32,900 bases of DNA from Mitsuokella sp047974105 (GCF_047974105.1 NZ_JBHYRS010000012.1:1-32900); one strand, 5' to 3'. Counted from the stretch's first letter, positions 14,059 to 22,589 are shown. Program-made: numbers and translations. Notes: generated by a model not told the origin, from the sequence alone.

Positions 14059-14703
14059 ATGAAGGCAATTGTAGTAGGGGCGACGGGTGCTGTCGGACGC
14101 GACCTCGTGCAGGTGCTCTGCAGTGACCCGCGCTATACGGAAGTGCGGACCTTTGCGCGGCGCGAGCTCGGCATCGAGCATAAAAAGCTCAAGGCGTATG
14201 TCGTGGATTTTGAGCGCACGGAAGGCTGGCAGGACCTCGTGCAGGGCGATGTGATTTTTTCGGCCCTCGGCACGTCGAAAAAACAGGCGGGCTCAAAGGC
14301 CGCCCAGTACCATGTCGACCACGATTACCAGATGATGTTTGCGGAATTTGCGAAAAAACACGGCGTTCGCCATATGGTGCTCGTCTCGTCCGTCGGTGCG
14401 GATGCCCGGTCGAAGTTTTTCTACCTGAACCTCAAGGGACGCATCGAAGACGAGATGGAAGCGCTCGGCTTTGCGGGGCTCACAATCCTGCAGCCGCCGT
14501 CGCTCATACGCAAGCACGCAAAGCGACCTTTGGAGACGGTTTCCGTCAAGGCCATACAGGCCCTGAATGCCATCGGCCTCTTTAAGGGCATGGCCCCGAT
14601 TTCCACGGAACTTGTCGCCAGATGCATGGCCGACGCCGGTGCCGAAGACTTCAAGGGAGTCCGCCGCATCACGGGCCAGGCCATCCGCACGTTCGGCAAA
14701 TAA
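14059..14703 (+). CDS. NAD(P)-binding oxidoreductase, atypical SDR (HTATIP2-like)
   Basis: 214 residues. The Rossmann nucleotide-binding motif GATGAVG lies at residues 7-13. Further atypical-SDR features are VIFSALGTS near residue 75, the HMVLVSSVGAD strand about residue 110, and FYLNLKGRIEDEMEALGF, in which the usual YxxxK is replaced by an NLKG arrangement seen in the HTATIP2/YwnB branch. LTILQPPSLI follows. It is a cytoplasmic redox or NAD(P)H-sensing protein; substrate unknown. It lies 61 bp after the pheC-like gene and could be cotranscribed with it; a strong terminator follows. Confidence 0.82.
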   Translation: MKAIVVGATGAVGRDLVQVLCSDPRYTEVRTFARRELGIEHKKLKAYVVDFERTEGWQDLVQGDVIFSALGTSKKQAGSKAAQYHVDHDYQMMFAEFAKKHGVRHMVLVSSVGADARSKFFYLNLKGRIEDEMEALGFAGLTILQPPSLIRKHAKRPLETVSVKAIQALNAIGLFKGMAPISTELVARCMADAGAEDFKGVRRITGQAIRTFGK

Positions 14704-14718
14704 AACAAAATCACCTTT

Positions 14719-14754
14719 ATACCGCTGTGTCTTTGTGATGACAGCGGTATTTTT
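14719..14754 (+). terminator. intrinsic terminator
   Basis: ATACCGCTGT (14719-14728) pairs perfectly with ACAGCGGTAT (14741-14750), followed by TTTT. It ends the Cys4-pheC-oxidoreductase unit. Confidence 0.8.
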
Positions 14755-14869
14755 ATATAAATTTTTATAAAAATATTTATATAATATTTTACATAAAAGG
14801 TTGTAAGCGAACGGAAATGAAATTTATAACCATGCCTAAATAAGTGATAAAACGTCTAAAAAGGCCCGT

Positions 14870-14891
14870 ATAAGCGCAGTAAAACGCTTAT
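14870..14891. promoter_or_regulatory. inverted repeat upstream of the ribose operon
   Basis: ATAAGCG (14870-14876) and CGCTTAT (14885-14891) form a perfect 7-bp inverted repeat with an 8-bp centre, about 60 bp upstream of the rbsD -35. The surrounding 14755-14949 is very AT-rich without a gene. It may be a regulator site; its link to the LacI-type regulator is not shown. Confidence 0.35.
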
Positions 14892-14949
14892 TTTGGCAAA
14901 AACAAGAAAATTTATCCTAAAAATATATAAAATAATATCTAAAAATATA

Positions 14950-14978
14950 TTGATTTATTTTACATCATGCGTTATAAT
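14950..14978 (+). promoter_or_regulatory. promoter of the ribose operon
   Basis: TTGATT (14950-14955), 17-bp spacer, TATAAT (14973-14978), about 100 bp before the rbsD start. Confidence 0.6.
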
Positions 14979-15080
14979 AGCATCTGTAAGGAAACAGAAA
15001 GAAGTCAGCCGACAAAGAAGAATAAATCGAACAGAAAAGAGCTGGCGAATCTGGTCAATATAAGGTAAGGGGAGATTTTG

Positions 15081-15476
15081 ATGAAGAAACATGGCATCCT
15101 GCATGCGGAGCTTTCGCGCTGCATCGCAGCACTCGGGCATAAAGACCTTTTCATGGTCGGAGATGCCGGCATGCCGATTCCACCGGGAGTTGAGGTCATT
15201 GATTTAGCCGTGACGGCCGGCGTGCCGTCGTTTAAAAGCGTTCTTGACGCCGTGCTTGAAGAGGCCGAAGTCGAGGGCTGCTGCCTCGCCGAGGAAATCA
15301 AGACGGAGAACAAGGACCTGCACGCCTATCTGCAGGAGAAGCTTGACACGGTGCCGTTTGAGTACATGCCGCACGAAGAGCTCAAGCAGCTTTCGGCCAA
15401 GGCAAAGTTTGCGATCCGGACCGGTGAGTTTTCGCCGTATCCCAACGTGATCCTGCGTGCCGGCGTTGTCTTCTAA
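15081..15476 (+). CDS. rbsD: D-ribose pyranase
   Basis: 131 residues from ATG 15081, with GGGGAG upstream. It follows the RbsD family along its full length: MKKHGILHAELSRCIAALGH with the catalytic His at position 20, FMVGDAGMPIPPGVEVIDLA (25-44), and C-terminal FAIRTGEFSPYPNVILRAGV. RbsD interconverts the pyranose and furanose forms of ribose so that ribokinase receives its substrate. It is cytoplasmic and forms ring-shaped decamers in known examples. It is the first gene of the ribose operon. An internal promoter may lie between it and the regulator gene. Confidence 0.95.
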   Translation: MKKHGILHAELSRCIAALGHKDLFMVGDAGMPIPPGVEVIDLAVTAGVPSFKSVLDAVLEEAEVEGCCLAEEIKTENKDLHAYLQEKLDTVPFEYMPHEELKQLSAKAKFAIRTGEFSPYPNVILRAGVVF

Positions 15477-15531
15477 GGCATTGATGGTCCCTGAGACAAA
15501 GAAAGCAAAGAAAAAGGGAAGGGTCTTGTCG

Positions 15532-15560
15532 TTGCGCGTTCCGCCTGCTTCGTTTAGAAT
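15532..15560 (+). promoter_or_regulatory. possible internal promoter before the regulator gene
   Basis: TTGCGC (15532-15537), 17-bp spacer, TAGAAT (15555-15560) in the 112-bp gap between rbsD and the LacI-type gene. It could give separate expression of the regulator. Moderate match only. Confidence 0.3.
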
Positions 15561-15588
15561 GGTAAGAAGAAACAAGGAGGCTGGGACC

Positions 15589-16596
15589 GTGAAGATAAAC
15601 ATCAAAAAATTAAGCGAGCTGTCGGGCTTTTCGGCAGCAACCGTCTCGAACGCCCTGAACGGCAAGCGCGGGGTCAATCAGGAAACGGCACAGAAGATAC
15701 TGGCATTGGCGCGTGAATACGGCTATGTCGTGAGCAGCCGCATCCAGAGCATACGGCTCGTGATTTACCGCGACAGCGGCGAGGTCTGCTCCGACGCGCC
15801 GTTTTTCGCTTCGCTGATTGAGAGCATCGAGAACGAGAGCCGCAGGAACGGCTACGAGACAAAGCTCGTCAATCTCTACCGGCAGGAGCCGGATTACAAG
15901 CAGCAGGTCGAGGAGCTTTTGGGGGACACCTCGTCGGCCATGATTCTCATCGGCACGGAACTCGACGAAAAGAACGCGGAGCCGTTCCTCAGGGCGCAGA
16001 TGCCCCTGGTGCTGCTCGACTGCTCGTTTGAGAATCTGCCGTTTCAGTGCGTCTTGATGGAAAACGAAAATTCCGTCGCCGAGGCCGTGCGCTATCTCAT
16101 TGCGAAGGGACATGAGAAAATCGGCTATCTCTACGGTTCCGTGCGCACGCGCAATTTTATCTGCCGTGCCAATGGCTACCGCCGCGCGCTGCTCGAACAC
16201 GGGCTGCCGGCCGCGGAGTCCTTCCAGTTCGAGATGCCCGTGTCCATCACGGGGGCTTATGAGGCGTTTGGCAGATTGCTCGAAAATGGCGTGGAGCTGC
16301 CGACGGCGTTTTTCGCGGACAACGACATGATCGCGCTTGGCGCGATGCAGGCCCTGCAGAAGTACAAATACCGCGTGCCGGAGGATGTGTCAATCATCGG
16401 CTTTGACGACATCGACTTCAGCGAAGTCTGTGCTCCGGGCCTCACGACGATTCACGTTTATAAGAAGGAACTTGGCCAAACGGCCGTGCGCCGCCTTTTG
16501 GAGCTCATCCGCGAGCCTTCGCAGGCGAGAATGCGCATTCAGGTTTACAACAAGCTGATTGAGCGGGGCAGCGTTGGGAACCCGCGGGCAGAATGA
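15589..16596 (+). CDS. rbsR: LacI-family transcriptional regulator of the ribose operon
   Basis: 335 residues from GTG 15589, with AAGGAGG 8 bp upstream; upstream in-frame sequence lacks a site. The N-terminal LacI helix-turn-helix is NIKKLSELSGFSAATVSNAL (4-23), followed by the hinge NGKRGVNQETAQKIL. The effector-binding core (about 60-330) shows the type I periplasmic-binding pattern with LIGTELDEKNAEPF, AVRYLIAKGHEKIGYLYGS, TAFFADNDMIALGAMQAL and VSIIGFDDIDFSEV. Its place between rbsD and rbsK indicates it senses ribose or a phosphate and controls this operon; the assignment as RbsR is from context. A clear operator was not identified. Confidence 0.85.
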   Translation: MKINIKKLSELSGFSAATVSNALNGKRGVNQETAQKILALAREYGYVVSSRIQSIRLVIYRDSGEVCSDAPFFASLIESIENESRRNGYETKLVNLYRQEPDYKQQVEELLGDTSSAMILIGTELDEKNAEPFLRAQMPLVLLDCSFENLPFQCVLMENENSVAEAVRYLIAKGHEKIGYLYGSVRTRNFICRANGYRRALLEHGLPAAESFQFEMPVSITGAYEAFGRLLENGVELPTAFFADNDMIALGAMQALQKYKYRVPEDVSIIGFDDIDFSEVCAPGLTTIHVYKKELGQTAVRRLLELIREPSQARMRIQVYNKLIERGSVGNPRAE

Positions 16597-16626
16597 GAGA
16601 AAGATAAATATATAGGAGGAAATAAG

Positions 16627-17541
16627 ATGAAGATTGCAGTGATTGGGTCGACGATGATGGATATCGTCTCGTATACGGATGAAATGCCGCAGGCCGGCGA
16701 AACGCGCCGCGTCAGCGGCTTCCATATCGCGAGCGGCGGCAAGGGGGCCAATCAGGCCATCGCAGCCGCAAAGCTCGGCGCCGACGTCGTGATGATGACG
16801 TCCGTTGGCGATGACATGTTCGGCGAACAGTCACGCAAGAATTTTCAGAACCATCATATTGATATGAGCCTTGTAAAAACGGCAAAGGATACGTCAAACG
16901 GCATTGCGACGATCGTCGTCGACGAGTCGGGCCAGAACCGCATCCTCATCAACCCGGGCGCCAACGAAAAACTGCGGCCGGAAGATATCGAGAGGGCAGC
17001 TGGGGAACTTTCAAAATGCGGCCTTTTCGTCCTGCAGCTCGAGGTGCCCTTAGAGACGGTTTATGCCGCCATCCGCTTTGCTAAGGCGCATGATATCAAA
17101 GTTCTCCTGAATCCGGCTCCAGCCAGCCGCAAACTCTCGCTCGACATGGCCTGCCAGTGCGATTTCTTCGTGCCGAATGAGACAGAACTCTCCATCCTCG
17201 TCGACAAGCCCGTCGACACCATCGAAAATGTCAAAGACGCCGCGAAGAGCCTTGTCAAAAAAGGCCTTTCGAACGTCATCGTGACAATGGGCAGCCGCGG
17301 TTCGCTGCTCGTCACGGAAGAAGAGACGCAGCTTGTGCCTTCGCTGAAAGTCGACGCCGTCGACAGCACGGGCGCCGGCGACGCCTTCATCGGCTGCTTT
17401 GTCGACACGTATGCGCGCACGGAAGATGTGCTCGGCTCGATGCAGCGCGCTTCGCAGTACGCGGCGCTGAGTGTCACGCGCAAAGGCACGCAGGATTCCT
17501 ACGCCGATGCCGAAGAATTTGCCGGCTTTCTCGATGCCTGA
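16627..17541 (+). CDS. rbsK: ribokinase
   Basis: 304 residues, ATG 16627 behind TAGGAGG. PfkB carbohydrate kinase fold: signature 1 GGKGANQAIAAAKLGADV (38-55) near the sugar site, and signature 2 DSTGAGDAFIGCF (246-258) with catalytic base D252 and anion-hole GAGD. Substrate-site features typical of ribokinase include the N-terminal GSTMMDIV and NPGANEKL (about 111-118). It phosphorylates ribose to ribose 5-phosphate with ATP. Context (rbsD, LacI-type regulator, sugar transporter) supports ribose over other sugars. The gap to the regulator is 30 bp, so the genes are cotranscribed. Confidence 0.95.
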   Translation: MKIAVIGSTMMDIVSYTDEMPQAGETRRVSGFHIASGGKGANQAIAAAKLGADVVMMTSVGDDMFGEQSRKNFQNHHIDMSLVKTAKDTSNGIATIVVDESGQNRILINPGANEKLRPEDIERAAGELSKCGLFVLQLEVPLETVYAAIRFAKAHDIKVLLNPAPASRKLSLDMACQCDFFVPNETELSILVDKPVDTIENVKDAAKSLVKKGLSNVIVTMGSRGSLLVTEEETQLVPSLKVDAVDSTGAGDAFIGCFVDTYARTEDVLGSMQRASQYAALSVTRKGTQDSYADAEEFAGFLDA

Positions 17542-17591
17542 GCCTTTCGGGCGGCATCTTGCATAAAAATGATTCAGGAGGATTTAATCCG

Positions 17592-18932
17592 ATGGCAAAA
17601 AAAGAAATCATCCAGTATGACAATGGGTATATCAGCAGAACCCCGATTTTCCAGTTTATCCTGCTCTCGTGCCTGATCCCGCTCTGGGCGGCGGCCGCGA
17701 GCCTCAATGATGTCCTGATTACGCAGTTCAAGAGTGTCTTTGCGCTGAGCGACTTTGCTTCGGCTCTCGTACAGAGCGCCTTTTACAGCGGCTATTTCCT
17801 GATTTCCATCCCGGCTTCGATGGTCATCCGCAAAACGACGTACAAAACGGCCATCCTCACGGGTCTTGGCTTCTACATTGCAGGCTGCTGCCTGTTCTTC
17901 CCGGCTTCACACATGGCGACGTACACGATGTTCCTCATGGCAATTTTCGCCATCGCCATCGGCCTCGGCTTCCTCGAGACCTCGGCCAACACGTACAGCA
18001 CGATGCTCGGACCCGAGAAATACGCGACGCTGCGCCTGAACATCAGCCAGACGTTCCAGCCCATCGGCTCGATTGCCGGCATCCTGCTCGGCAAATACCT
18101 GATTTTCCAGGAAGGCGGCAGCATGCAGAGCCAGCTCGCCACGATGGACGCCGCACAGGCCGCAGCTTTCAAGATGGAAATGCTGCAGCACACGCTCGAG
18201 CCGTATCATGTGATGATTTACATTCTCGCTGCCGTCTTCATTCTGTTTGCCATTACGAAATTCCCGAAATGCAAGGTTAAGTCGGCCGCTGACAAGGTGC
18301 CGAGCCTCGTCGAGACGCTTTCGTACCTCGCGAAGAACAAACGCTTCAAGAAGGGCATTGTGGCCCAGTTCCTCTATGTCGGCATGCAGGTCGCCGTCTG
18401 GTCCTTCACGATCCGCCTTGCTTTGCACCTGAATCCGAGCTTCAACGAGCGCATGGCCGCAAACTTTATGGTCTACAGCTTCATCTGCTTCTTCATCGGC
18501 AAATTCGTCGCAAATTTCCTCATGGCCAAATTCTCGGCCAACAAAGTCCTCGTGGCCTATTCCGTCATCGGCTGCCTCGTTCTGCTGTACACGTCGTTCG
18601 TGCCGGATATGACGGCTCTCTGGGCTGCGGTCTCCGTCAGCCTGCTCTTCGGACCGTGCTGGGCAACGATTTACGCCAAGACGCTCGAAGCTGTCGAGAA
18701 AAAGTACACGGAAACGGCCGGTGCCATTGTCGTCATGTCGATTGTCGGCGGTGCCTTTGTGCCGGCCCTGCAGGGCTTTGTCTCGGACGTCACGGGCTCG
18801 ATGCAGTTCTCGTTCATCGTCAACCTCTTCTGTTTTGCCGCCATCGGCCTTTACTTCCGCAGTGAAGCCAAGCTCGAGGCAGCAGCAAAAAACAGTGCCA
18901 AAGAAGAAAATCTGGTGGAATCGGAAGCATAA
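17592..18932 (+). CDS. FucP-like MFS sugar transporter, probable ribose permease
   Basis: 446 residues from ATG 17592, with AGGAGG upstream. Twelve hydrophobic segments. It follows the fucose/glucose/galactose:H+ symporter (FGHS) branch: SCLIPLWAAAASLNDVLITQF with the conserved Asn-Asp near the first helix, SAFYSGYFLISIPASMVI, the GLGFLETSANTYSTMLGP segment (about 128-145) characteristic of FucP, and RLNISQTFQPIGSIAG after it. The second half has SLLFGPCWATIYAKTLEAV. It imports a sugar with protons. As last gene of the rbs operon it probably carries ribose, replacing the RbsABC transporter; substrate is inferred from context. A terminator follows. Confidence 0.88.
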   Translation: MAKKEIIQYDNGYISRTPIFQFILLSCLIPLWAAAASLNDVLITQFKSVFALSDFASALVQSAFYSGYFLISIPASMVIRKTTYKTAILTGLGFYIAGCCLFFPASHMATYTMFLMAIFAIAIGLGFLETSANTYSTMLGPEKYATLRLNISQTFQPIGSIAGILLGKYLIFQEGGSMQSQLATMDAAQAAAFKMEMLQHTLEPYHVMIYILAAVFILFAITKFPKCKVKSAADKVPSLVETLSYLAKNKRFKKGIVAQFLYVGMQVAVWSFTIRLALHLNPSFNERMAANFMVYSFICFFIGKFVANFLMAKFSANKVLVAYSVIGCLVLLYTSFVPDMTALWAAVSVSLLFGPCWATIYAKTLEAVEKKYTETAGAIVVMSIVGGAFVPALQGFVSDVTGSMQFSFIVNLFCFAAIGLYFRSEAKLEAAAKNSAKEENLVESEA

Positions 18933-18955
18933 AGCTTCTCATGCTCCCTGTAAGT

Positions 18956-18981
18956 GGGCCGGCCTTGTGCCGGTCCGTTTT
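18956..18981 (+). terminator. terminator of the ribose operon
   Basis: GGGCCGGC (18956-18963) pairs with GCCGGTCC (18969-18976) over a CTTGT loop, with one G-T pair, followed by G and a T-run. Confidence 0.75.
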
Positions 18982-19041
18982 TGTTTGCCAAGCATATGTT
19001 TCTGTGAACCAGCAGGATATGATATGGATATAAGGATGTGA

Positions 19042-19091
19042 TATAATAGAAAGAAAGAACAAAAAATGTACAGAATCAGGCCTCAGGCCTG
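19042..19091 (+). promoter_or_regulatory. -10 box and inverted repeat before glycerate kinase
   Basis: TATAAT (19042-19047) lacks a clear -35. CAGGCCT-C-AGGCCTG (19077-19091) is a perfect 7-1-7 inverted repeat ending 3 bp before the ribosome site GAGGAGG (about 19095-19101). It may be an operator; the 1-nt centre makes an RNA hairpin unlikely at full length. Confidence 0.3.
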
Positions 19092-19107
19092 CAGAGGAGG
19101 GGCTGTT

Positions 19108-20259
19108 ATGCGCATTGTCATTGCTATGGATTCGTTCAAAGGTTCGATTTCTTCCGTGGAAGCGGGCGAAGTCCTGAAAAAAGCGATTCTGGACTGTTAT
19201 CCCGATGATATCGTCAGAGTGTATCCGCTGGCCGATGGCGGTGAGGGCACGGTCGACGCCCTGACGCAGGGACTTCATGGCAGCATTGTGCCCGTCATGG
19301 TCACGGGACCTCTCGGCACGCCCATCAAGAGCCGCTTTGGCTGCCTGCCGCAGACAAAAACCGCCATCATCGAGATGGCCGATGCCTCGGGGCTGCCGCT
19401 CGTGCCGATGGCGCGCCGCAATCCGCTGCGCACGACAACGTACGGCCTCGGCGAGCTCATCCTCGCGGCCCTTGATAAGGGCTGCCGTCATTTCATCATC
19501 GGACTCGGCGGCAGTGCGACAAATGACTGCGGCCTCGGCATGCTGACGGCGCTAGGGTTCCGTTTTTTGACGGCAGAGGGTGCAAAAGCGGGCATTATGG
19601 GCGGGGACCTTGCTGCGGTCGCACACATTGACTGTACCGGGGCCGATAAGCGCCTGGCAGAATGTAAGTTTGAAATTGCCTGCGATGTCAAGAATCCCTT
19701 GACGGGGCCTGAGGGCTGTTCTTGTGTCTTTGCGCCGCAGAAGGGGGCTTCGCCTGAGGTCGTCGCGCGCATGGACAGGGATATCGACCATTTTGCGCGC
19801 CTTGCGGAGACGGCACTCGGCTGTGAGGGACGCGAACTGGCCGGAGCCGGTGCCGCGGGCGGCCTCGGCTTTGCCTTCCACGCGTTCCTGCAGGGCGAAT
19901 TAAAGCCCGGCATCGACCTTGTGCTCAAGGCCATCGGCATCGACAAAGGCCTGCAGGTCGCGAACGTCTTAATTACGGGCGAGGGCCGCATGGACGCGCA
20001 GTCGGCCATGGGCAAGGCGCCGGTCGGCGTCGCGCAGCTCGCGAAAAAATGCCAGAAAGACTGCCTGACGATTGCACTCTGCGGTGCGGCTGCGCGCGGT
20101 GCCGAAAACGTCAACCAGCACGGCATCGATGCGTATTTTTCCATCCTGCACGAACCGATGTCCGTGACAGAAGCCATGGAACGCCATGTGACGGAAACGA
20201 ATCTGCGCCAGACCGCACAGCAGCTCATGCATATCCTGCATAAAAGCATCGACGCTTGA
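19108..20259 (+). CDS. glycerate kinase
   Basis: 383 residues from ATG 19108 behind GAGGAGG. It covers the GlxK/GarK family: MRIVIAMDSFKGSISS at the N-terminus, YPLADGGEGTVDAL (about 36-49), FGCLPQTKTAIIEMADASGL, RTTTYGLGELI, IGLGGSATNDCGLGML (about 131-146) and GAAGGLGFAFHAFLQGELKPGIDL (about 251-274), ending with LITGEGRMDAQSAMGKAP. It phosphorylates D-glycerate (usually to 2-phosphoglycerate in this family) with ATP, feeding glycolysis. It lies behind the ribose operon but is separated by a terminator and has its own promoter region, so it is probably independent. Other glycerate pathway genes are not in view. Confidence 0.93.
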   Translation: MRIVIAMDSFKGSISSVEAGEVLKKAILDCYPDDIVRVYPLADGGEGTVDALTQGLHGSIVPVMVTGPLGTPIKSRFGCLPQTKTAIIEMADASGLPLVPMARRNPLRTTTYGLGELILAALDKGCRHFIIGLGGSATNDCGLGMLTALGFRFLTAEGAKAGIMGGDLAAVAHIDCTGADKRLAECKFEIACDVKNPLTGPEGCSCVFAPQKGASPEVVARMDRDIDHFARLAETALGCEGRELAGAGAAGGLGFAFHAFLQGELKPGIDLVLKAIGIDKGLQVANVLITGEGRMDAQSAMGKAPVGVAQLAKKCQKDCLTIALCGAAARGAENVNQHGIDAYFSILHEPMSVTEAMERHVTETNLRQTAQQLMHILHKSIDA

Positions 20260-20289
20260 GAAAAATCTCTGCTTATCAGAATATCGGAC

Positions 20290-20336
20290 AAATGCCTGCG
20301 TACAATGGAAATGTGAGAAACGTGCGCGGGCATTTT
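20290..20336 (+). terminator. terminator after glycerate kinase
   Basis: AAATGCCTGCG (20290-20300) pairs with CGCGGGCATTT (starting near 20325) with one G-T pair, followed by T-rich sequence. Confidence 0.65.
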
Positions 20337-20357
20337 TGTTTTCTGTGTAAAAAAACA

Positions 20358-20386
20358 TTGACAAGCACAGGGAAAATCAGTATGAT
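20358..20386 (+). promoter_or_regulatory. promoter of cooS
   Basis: TTGACA (20358-20363), 17-bp spacer, TATGAT (20381-20386), about 70 bp before the start codon. The -35 and spacer start (TTGACAAGC, then GGGAAAA) closely resemble the upstream rRNA promoter at 32608-32636, so a strong, probably constitutive promoter is likely. The AT-rich leader shows no riboswitch that I recognise. Confidence 0.65.
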
Positions 20387-20456
20387 AGAGATACCATAAA
20401 GTATACTATATATATATGTTTTCTTAGATAGAAACAGGAACAATAGGAGAGCAGCT

Positions 20457-22589
20457 ATGTCGGAAGAAAAACACATCCATAATCATGAGCATGAAGAGCA
20501 GCATGCTCATCACCACCATCACCATGATCATGAGCATGAGCACGGTGAGCATGGCCATCATCACCATCACCACCATGACGGCGGCCCGCTGAAGCCGGGC
20601 GAGCATCCGGATTGGCGCACGCATGTGCATGCCCCTGGCGAGCATCACGAAGTCGGGGTCAATGACTATATGAAGGCCATTGCCGAGTACCGCAAGACGT
20701 TTGCCTCGAAGGAAGATGTCCTGCGCGAGACGCCGGACCCCGCTGTGCGCGAAATGATTAAGTACCTCGGTCAGCTCGGTCAGGATACGGTCTTTGACCG
20801 CTTCGACCAGCAGAAGCCGCAGTGTACGTTCGGTCTCGCGGGCGTCTGCTGCAAGAACTGCAATATGGGCCCGTGCAAGATCACGAAGAAGAGTCCTTTG
20901 GGGGTCTGCGGTGCCGATGCTGATGTCATCGTCGCGCGCAATCTGCTGCGCAGCGCGGCAGCCGGCGTGGCCCAGCACGGCGCACATGCCCGCGAGCTGC
21001 TGCTCTCGATGAAATTTGTCGCCGAAGGCCGCCTGAAGCTGCCGATTCTCGGCGAAAAGAAACTCCGCACGGTCTCGAAGGCCTTCGGCCTTGAGACGGA
21101 GGGCAAGTCGGCCCAGCAGCTCACGGGCGAGCTCGCCGACATTCTTCTCGAGGATTTGAGCCGCGCCGTGCCTGACGACTACAAGACCATTCGCGCGATG
21201 GCCCCGAAAGAGCGTCAGGATGTCTGGGACAAGCTCGATATCATCCCCATCAGCGCGTATAATGAAGTTTTCGATTCCTATCACCGCACGGCCGTCGGCA
21301 CGGATGGCGACTGGGAGAGCCTCATGCAGGAATTCCTGCGCTGCGGCCTCGCGTTCTGCTTCACGGGTGTCGTCGCCGCGAATATCGGCACGGACGTGCT
21401 CTTTGGCAACGGCCACCGCGCGACGTCGAAAGTCAATATTGGCGCCCTCAAAGAGGGCTGGGTCAACATCGCCGTGCACGGCCATCTGCCGACTCTCGTC
21501 AGCGAGATTGTGCGCATCGGCCGCACGCCGGAGATGATTGAGCTCGCAAAGGCCCACGGCGCCAAGGGCATCCAGTTCTACGGCGTCTGCTGTTCGTGCC
21601 TCGCGGCCATGTACCGCTATGAGGGCGTCATCCCGCTTTCAAATGCCGTCGGCGCGGAGCTCGTGCTCGGCACGGGCGCTCTCGACCTCTGGTGTGCCGA
21701 TGTTCAGGATGTCTATCCTGCCATCATGGACGTCGCGCGCTGCTTCAAGACGACGGTCGTCACGACTTCTGATAATGCGCGTCTGCCGGGAGCCGAGCAT
21801 TATGCCTACGACCACTACCATTCGAATGTTGAAGATACGGAGAAAATCGCGCGCAAGATTGTCACGCGCGCCATCGAGAGCTTTGCACAGCGCCGCGATA
21901 TCCCCGTACACATTCCGAAATACGAAGTCACGGCTGAAGTCGGCTTCACGGCGGAAAATGTCGCCGAGCAGTTTCATGGCTTCAAGGACCTCTACGAGGC
22001 CCTGAAGGACGGCCGCATCCGCGGCATCTGCAATATCGTCGGCTGCTCGAATCCGCGTGTCGTCTACGAGCGCGCGACACTTGACGTCGCCCGCACGTTG
22101 ATTCAGAACAATATCCTGATTCTGACGAACGGCTGCGCGTCGTTCCCGCTCTTAAAGATGGGTCTCTGCAGCAAAGAAGGGGCCGAGGAGGCCGGCGATA
22201 CGCTGAAGGCCTTCCTCAAAGAGCACGACCTGCCGCCCGTCTGGCATGTCGGCGAATGCGTCGACAACACGCGCTCTTCGGCCATCTTCGGCGGCATCGC
22301 CGCTGTGGCCGGCGTGCCCATCAAGGATATGCCGTATTCGTTCTCGAGTCCGGAATGGTCGAATGAGAAGGGCCTCGATGCCTCGCTGGCCTTCCGCCTC
22401 TTCGGTGTCGATTCGTACCACTGCGTAGAGCCGCCCGTGCAGGGCTCGACGAAAGTCGAGAACTTCCTCAAGCGCGATACGAAGGAAACGCTCGGCGCTG
22501 TCATGCACGTCAACGTCGACCCAATTGCCCTCGGCAAACAGATTGTCGCCGACACGGAAGCCCAGCGCGCCAAACTCGGCTGGAAGTAA
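20457..22589 (+). CDS. cooS: CooS-type carbon monoxide dehydrogenase scaffold with His-rich N-terminal extension; altered C-cluster motif
   Basis: 710 residues, ATG 20457 behind GGAG. Residues 1-64 carry 27 His (22 in the first 40) with Glu and Asp, a nickel-binding-like head absent from standard CooS (about 630-640 residues). Cluster ligands follow: D-cluster C123 and C131; B-cluster C132, C135, C140, C151 (the last spacing 3 shorter than usual); proton-relay H174 and H177; C-cluster H341 in VHGH, C378/C379, C530 in IVGC, C560 in NGC, C601 in GECVDN; and K638. The conserved DxQC cysteine is replaced: the sequence reads DVQD with D418, while C413 sits five residues earlier. Normal CooS oxidises CO to CO2 at a Ni-4Fe-4S cluster. 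With one ligand lost, this may hold a hybrid Fe-S-O cluster like the deviant CooS-V of Carboxydothermus, which does not turn over CO. No cooC, cooF or acs genes are near; it is monocistronic. Confidence 0.93.
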   Translation: MSEEKHIHNHEHEEQHAHHHHHHDHEHEHGEHGHHHHHHHDGGPLKPGEHPDWRTHVHAPGEHHEVGVNDYMKAIAEYRKTFASKEDVLRETPDPAVREMIKYLGQLGQDTVFDRFDQQKPQCTFGLAGVCCKNCNMGPCKITKKSPLGVCGADADVIVARNLLRSAAAGVAQHGAHARELLLSMKFVAEGRLKLPILGEKKLRTVSKAFGLETEGKSAQQLTGELADILLEDLSRAVPDDYKTIRAMAPKERQDVWDKLDIIPISAYNEVFDSYHRTAVGTDGDWESLMQEFLRCGLAFCFTGVVAANIGTDVLFGNGHRATSKVNIGALKEGWVNIAVHGHLPTLVSEIVRIGRTPEMIELAKAHGAKGIQFYGVCCSCLAAMYRYEGVIPLSNAVGAELVLGTGALDLWCADVQDVYPAIMDVARCFKTTVVTTSDNARLPGAEHYAYDHYHSNVEDTEKIARKIVTRAIESFAQRRDIPVHIPKYEVTAEVGFTAENVAEQFHGFKDLYEALKDGRIRGICNIVGCSNPRVVYERATLDVARTLIQNNILILTNGCASFPLLKMGLCSKEGAEEAGDTLKAFLKEHDLPPVWHVGECVDNTRSSAIFGGIAAVAGVPIKDMPYSFSSPEWSNEKGLDASLAFRLFGVDSYHCVEPPVQGSTKVENFLKRDTKETLGAVMHVNVDPIALGKQIVADTEAQRAKLGWK

